Assembly (NCBI RefSeq): GCF_014773265.1
Contig: NZ_JACWMY010000006.1
Location: 1 to 64,000, forward strand
DNA from: Mucilaginibacter pankratovii
Lineage (GTDB): Bacteria; Bacteroidota; Bacteroidia; Sphingobacteriales; Sphingobacteriaceae
DNA length: 64,000 nt
Direction: 5' to 3'
Below are positions 60,398 through 64,000 of the stretch, one piece after another (position 1 is the stretch's first letter; every line of letters starts with the position of its first letter). A program made the translations under genes and the position numbers. Under the pieces are notes generated by a model. It was not told where the DNA came from, did no database searches, and worked only from the letters and a program-made list of their open reading frames with translations.

Positions 60398-63208
60398 TCA
60401 ATGCGCTTCCAGCCAATTCACCCCCGTGCCAATTTCTACCATAATAGGTACTTCGGTTTTAATGGCGTTCTTCATGTTCTCTAAAATGATGGGCTTCACA
60501 ATTTCCACTTCGTAATGCGGTACATCAAAAACCAACTCATCATGCACCTGCATGGTCATGCGGGCATCCAGCTTTAGGGCCTTAAACTCTCGGTGAATGT
60601 TGATCATGGCTATTTTGATCATATCCGCAGCCGAACCCTGGATAGGGGCGTTAATGGCATTTCGTTCGGCAAAGCCGCGTACGGTTTGGTTGGCAGAGTT
60701 GATATCGCGCAGGTAACGGCGGCGGCCCATCAGGGTGGTTACGTAGCCATTTTCGCGGGCGAAGTTCATGGTATCGGCCATGTATTGCTTGATGCCCGGG
60801 TATTGGGCAAAGTAGTTTTCGATGATCTCGGCAGCTTCCTTCCTCGGGATGCCTAAATTCTGCGAAAGCCCAAATGCCGATTGGCCGTAAATAATACCAA
60901 AATTCACCGCCTTGGCATTGCGGCGCTGGGTGCTGTCTACCTCATCCAAACCGATACCATACACTTTGGCTGCCGTGGCCGTGTGGATATCAATATTATC
61001 AACAAAGGCCTGGCGCATGTTAGGGTCTTTGCTGATCTCGGCGATAATGCGCAGTTCTATCTGCGAATAATCCGCAGATACAATTACGTGATTCTCATCG
61101 CGCGGGATAAAGGCTTTCCTTACCTCCCTGCCCCGCTCGGTGCGGATAGGGATATTTTGCAGGTTGGGGTTGTTGGAGCTTAAACGCCCGGTTGCTGCCA
61201 CCGCCTGGTTATAGCTGGTATGGATACGCCCGGTTTTGGCATTCACCATGGTTGGTAAAGCATCTACATAGGTAGACTTCAACTTTTGCAGCTGGCGGAA
61301 ATCCAGGATATCCCTAACAATATCGCTTTTGGCAGCAAGGGATAACAGCACATCCTCGCCGGTTTGGTATTGGCCGGTTTTTGTTTTTTTGGCTTTAGGG
61401 TCAAGCAGGAGTTTTTCAAAAAGCACCTCGCCCAGTTGTTTTGGCGATGCGATGTTAAACCTTACGCCGGCTTTTTCAAAAACTACTTTCTCCAGCTTGG
61501 CAATATCAACTTCCAGTTCTTTACTGAATTCCTTCAGGGTTTCATGGTCTATTCGTACGCCTTCATGCTCCACATCAGCCAGTACATATATCAGCGGATT
61601 CTCTATCTGGTGCAGCAGGTTTTCGGCACCTACTTCTTTTATCTTCGGCTCGAAGATGGTTTTCAGCTGTAGCGTAACATCGGCATCTTCGGCGGCGTAA
61701 TCTTTTATTTTTTCTATCTCCACATCGCGCATATTGCCCTGGTTTTTACCCTTGGGGCCGATGAGCTCGGTAATGGATACCGGTTTGTAATTCAGGTAAT
61801 TTTCCGACAGGATATCCATCCCGTGGCGGGTATCCGGGTCTATCACGTAATGGGCCATCATGGTATCAAAAAGGTCGCCCTTCATCTCCACGTTGTACCA
61901 CTTCAGCATCAGGATATCAAACTTCAGGTTCTGCCCTGTTTTGCCAATTTTCTCATCCTCAAAAACCGGCTTAAATTCAGCTACTATTTTCATGATTTCC
62001 TGCTCATCTGCAGGTACCGGCACATACCAGCCATGGTTGTGTTTTATCGCGAAGGACAGTCCCACCAGTTCGCACTGGTTAGCATCGGTGCCGGTGGTTT
62101 CGGTATCAAAACAAAAAGTTTTTTGTTCGCTCAGGATCCTGATCAGTTCGGCACGTTTTTCGAGGGTGTCGGCCAGGATATACTCGTGGGGTACGGTGTT
62201 AATGTTTTTTACCTCTGGCTGGTTAGGCGCTTCGTAAATATCTTGCGTCTCTACGGTTAGCGTGGTGCGGGCACCGGCGACCGGCTCGCCAAACAGGTCG
62301 GTTTGTACCGATACGGCGCGGGTTTCGGTAATGCTGAAGTCATCGCCAAAAACGCGACGACCAAGGGTACGGAACTCCAGTTCGGCAAAAAGCGGTTCTA
62401 ATAAGTCTTTGCTTGGGGCGCACATTTCCAGTCCGGCCTCGTCCAGTTCAACAGGAGAGTTCAGGTTGATGGTAGCCAAACGTTTCGACATCAGTCCCTG
62501 CTCTGCAAACGCTTCCACATTCTCGCGCAGCTTGCCTTTCAGTTCGTGACTGTGGGCTATGATCTCTTCAACTGAGCCGTATTGTTTGATAAGTGTCTTT
62601 GCGGTTTTTTCGCCAACGCCCGGGATGCCGGGAATGCCGTCTACCGCATCGCCCCAGAGGCCAAGTATATCTATCACTTGTTCGGGGCGCTCTATTTCCC
62701 ATTTGGCGAGCACTTCCTTTACGCCCAATATCTCCATGTCGTTACCCATACGGGCCGGTTTGTAGATGCGGATATTTTCTGATACCAGCTGCGCGAAATC
62801 TTTATCGGGTGTCATACAGTAAACCTGGAAGCCCTTCTGCTCGGCTTTTTTGGCGAGAGTACCTATGATATCATCTGCTTCGTAACCATCAGATGTGATG
62901 AGCGGGATGTTGAATCCAAGTACTACCTTAAATATATAGGGAAGGGCCTTGCTCAGGTCCTCGGGCATGCTTTCGCGGTGGGCCTTGTATTTTTCATATT
63001 CTACGTGGCGTTCGGTTGGGGCATCGGTATCAAAAACCACGGCCATATGGGTGGGTTTTTCCTTCTTCAATACATCCAGCAGGGTATTGGTAAAGCCCAT
63101 TACGGCAGAGGTATTTAAGCCGCCCGACGTAAAGCGCGGCGATTTACTTAATGCAAAATGCGCCCGGTAAATAAGGGCCATGCCATCCAATAGAAAAAGC
63201 TTCTTCAT
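60398..63208 (-). CDS. polA: DNA polymerase I
   Basis: A 936-residue repair and lagging-strand polymerase. The 5'-exonuclease domain (about 1-300) has DGMALIYRAHFAL, EADDIIGTLAKKA and GVGEKTAKTLIKQYGS. The 3'-5' exonuclease keeps its metal motif (CFDTETTGTDA, near residue 370). The polymerase domain has RLSSNNPNLQNIP, VSADYSQIELRIIA (motif A), RRNAKAVNFGIIYGQSAFGLS (motif B, in parts RRNAKAVNFGIIYG) and VHDELVFDVP (motif C). Proofreading should be active, unlike in Taq. The upstream gap is made of GATTACACCGATT repeats. Confidence 0.97.
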   Translation of the reverse strand: MKKLFLLDGMALIYRAHFALSKSPRFTSGGLNTSAVMGFTNTLLDVLKKEKPTHMAVVFDTDAPTERHVEYEKYKAHRESMPEDLSKALPYIFKVVLGFNIPLITSDGYEADDIIGTLAKKAEQKGFQVYCMTPDKDFAQLVSENIRIYKPARMGNDMEILGVKEVLAKWEIERPEQVIDILGLWGDAVDGIPGIPGVGEKTAKTLIKQYGSVEEIIAHSHELKGKLRENVEAFAEQGLMSKRLATINLNSPVELDEAGLEMCAPSKDLLEPLFAELEFRTLGRRVFGDDFSITETRAVSVQTDLFGEPVAGARTTLTVETQDIYEAPNQPEVKNINTVPHEYILADTLEKRAELIRILSEQKTFCFDTETTGTDANQCELVGLSFAIKHNHGWYVPVPADEQEIMKIVAEFKPVFEDEKIGKTGQNLKFDILMLKWYNVEMKGDLFDTMMAHYVIDPDTRHGMDILSENYLNYKPVSITELIGPKGKNQGNMRDVEIEKIKDYAAEDADVTLQLKTIFEPKIKEVGAENLLHQIENPLIYVLADVEHEGVRIDHETLKEFSKELEVDIAKLEKVVFEKAGVRFNIASPKQLGEVLFEKLLLDPKAKKTKTGQYQTGEDVLLSLAAKSDIVRDILDFRQLQKLKSTYVDALPTMVNAKTGRIHTSYNQAVAATGRLSSNNPNLQNIPIRTERGREVRKAFIPRDENHVIVSADYSQIELRIIAEISKDPNMRQAFVDNIDIHTATAAKVYGIGLDEVDSTQRRNAKAVNFGIIYGQSAFGLSQNLGIPRKEAAEIIENYFAQYPGIKQYMADTMNFARENGYVTTLMGRRRYLRDINSANQTVRGFAERNAINAPIQGSAADMIKIAMINIHREFKALKLDARMTMQVHDELVFDVPHYEVEIVKPIILENMKNAIKTEVPIMVEIGTGVNWLEAH

Positions 63209-63215
63209 AATATTT

Positions 63216-63393
63216 GATTACACCGATTATTGATTGTGATTACACTGATTAAAAATGATTTCACAGATTGGTTGCCGATGTGTGTTTTCAAAAATACAAT
63301 TAATGTTTCCCTCCAGCCAAAATCTAAACAATCATTTTTTAATCGGTGTAATCCTCCTCCAATCGATGTAATCCCATAATAATCGGTGTAATC
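63216..63393. repeat. Inverted GATTACACCGATTA repeats
   Basis: The left block (63216-63269) has GATTACACCGATTA and variants twice. The right block (63330-63393) has AATCGGTGTAATC and variants three times in the opposite orientation. The block fills the gap between polA and tag. Confidence 0.8.
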
Positions 63394-63949
63394 ATCTAAA
63401 ACTACATTCCATCGTATGATCGTTCACCATGCCGGTGGCTTGCATGTGCGCGTAGCAAATTGTGCTGCCAAAAAAGTTAAAGCCGCGTTTTTTCATGTCC
63501 TTGCTTATTGCGTCAGATTCGGGCGAGGTGGCTTGCGGGCCGTTTTTAAGATGGTTGTCGATAGGCTTTCCATCCGGCATAAAACTGTACAGGTAATTAT
63601 TAAACGAGCCGAACTCCTTTTGCACATCTATAAAAAGCTGCGCGTTGCGGATAGCAGCGGTTATTTTTAGCTTGTTGCGGATGATACCTGCATCGTTCAT
63701 CAGGCGTTCTTTATCAGCAACGGTAAAAGCCGCTACTTTGTGCACATCAAAATCTGCGAAGGCCTTGCGGTAATTCTCGCGCCTGCGCAAAATAGTTATC
63801 CAGCTTAAACCGGCCTGGGCCGCTTCGAGGGTGAGGAATTCGAAGAGTATCTTGTCATCGTGTGTGGTTTTTCCCCATTCTTTATCGTGGTATTCCATGT
63901 AAAGAGGGTCGGTTCCGCACCAGCTGCAGCGGTGTAAGTCGATTGTCAT
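63392..63949 (-). CDS. tag: DNA-3-methyladenine glycosylase I
   Basis: A base-excision repair enzyme that removes 3-methyladenine. It has 185 residues. The zinc-binding N-terminus RCSWCGTDPLYMEYHDKEWG (Cys/Cys/His) is typical, followed by LFEFLTLEAAQAGLSW, which carries the catalytic Glu, then FNFFGSTICYAHMQATGMVNDH with the further zinc-coordinating residues. It is monocistronic at the window edge. Confidence 0.95.
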   Translation of the reverse strand: MTIDLHRCSWCGTDPLYMEYHDKEWGKTTHDDKILFEFLTLEAAQAGLSWITILRRRENYRKAFADFDVHKVAAFTVADKERLMNDAGIIRNKLKITAAIRNAQLFIDVQKEFGSFNNYLYSFMPDGKPIDNHLKNGPQATSPESDAISKDMKKRGFNFFGSTICYAHMQATGMVNDHTMECSFR

Positions 63950-64000
63950 GTAGCGTATTAAAGTTTTAGTTCATCATTATGGGAGGATGTGTCTCGGACT

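Overview
The window looks like a chromosomal segment of a Bacteroidota bacterium of the Sphingobacteriaceae type (Mucilaginibacter/Pedobacter-like). The grounds are TAnnTTTG promoter boxes with few Shine-Dalgarno sequences, a TonB-dependent receptor with a carboxypeptidase-like domain, DUF1501/DUF1800 and DUF3857 pairs, HYC_CC_PP, DUF3347 and DUF6607 proteins, a BstA-like bacillithiol transferase, and many intergenic fold-back repeats. The assignment rests on gene content and is not a species identification.

Positions 1-3347 look like the end of a mobile element or island: a partial ECF sigma factor, an XRE regulator, a 590-bp non-coding stretch with an 82-nt nested palindrome, and a small gene overlapping a large serine recombinase. 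The recombinase frame ends inside an oppositely oriented tRNA-Glu gene, the probable integration site.

Positions 3588-9966 are the most interesting part. Six same-strand, tightly packed genes encode a DUF427 protein, a flavoprotein disulfide reductase, an ABC ATPase, a permease fused to its substrate-binding protein, EgtB and EgtD. The operon seems to combine ergothioneine synthesis, uptake and perhaps redox recycling. The fused binding domain is circularly permuted relative to OpuCC: its second half comes first.

Positions 10017-22837 carry mostly housekeeping and envelope genes: an SPFH protein, a DUF922 protease, LpxH, release factor 1, a PagL-like lipid A deacylase, ApbE, a beta-barrel protein with a two-component system, an OmpA lipoprotein and HisRS. 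Positions 22839-36504 hold a PAS histidine kinase, the DUF1800-DUF1501 pair, two DUF3857/transglutaminase paralogues (the first without the catalytic Cys and His), Aat, RuvC, and a TonB siderophore receptor with a PepSY membrane protein behind Fur-box-like palindromes.

Positions 36635-50006 are on the minus strand except for DinB and DUF6607. They include a 5'-truncated ferredoxin reductase joined to a quinone-oxidoreductase-like gene, SOD, TadA, CsaA, a FAD oxidoreductase, a metal/copper-type module (HYC_CC_PP, HMA and two outer-membrane proteins), a DUF6607 gene with its own Fur-like palindrome, DUF3347, a low-molecular-weight phosphatase and S1/P1 nuclease. The rest holds fumarase, tandem TPR proteins, a beta-lactamase-fold hydrolase, YbaB, a UPF0173 hydrolase, glgA-glgC, Uma2, an antitoxin-like small ORF, DNA polymerase I and Tag. 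Many intergenic gaps are filled by several distinct inverted or iterated repeats.
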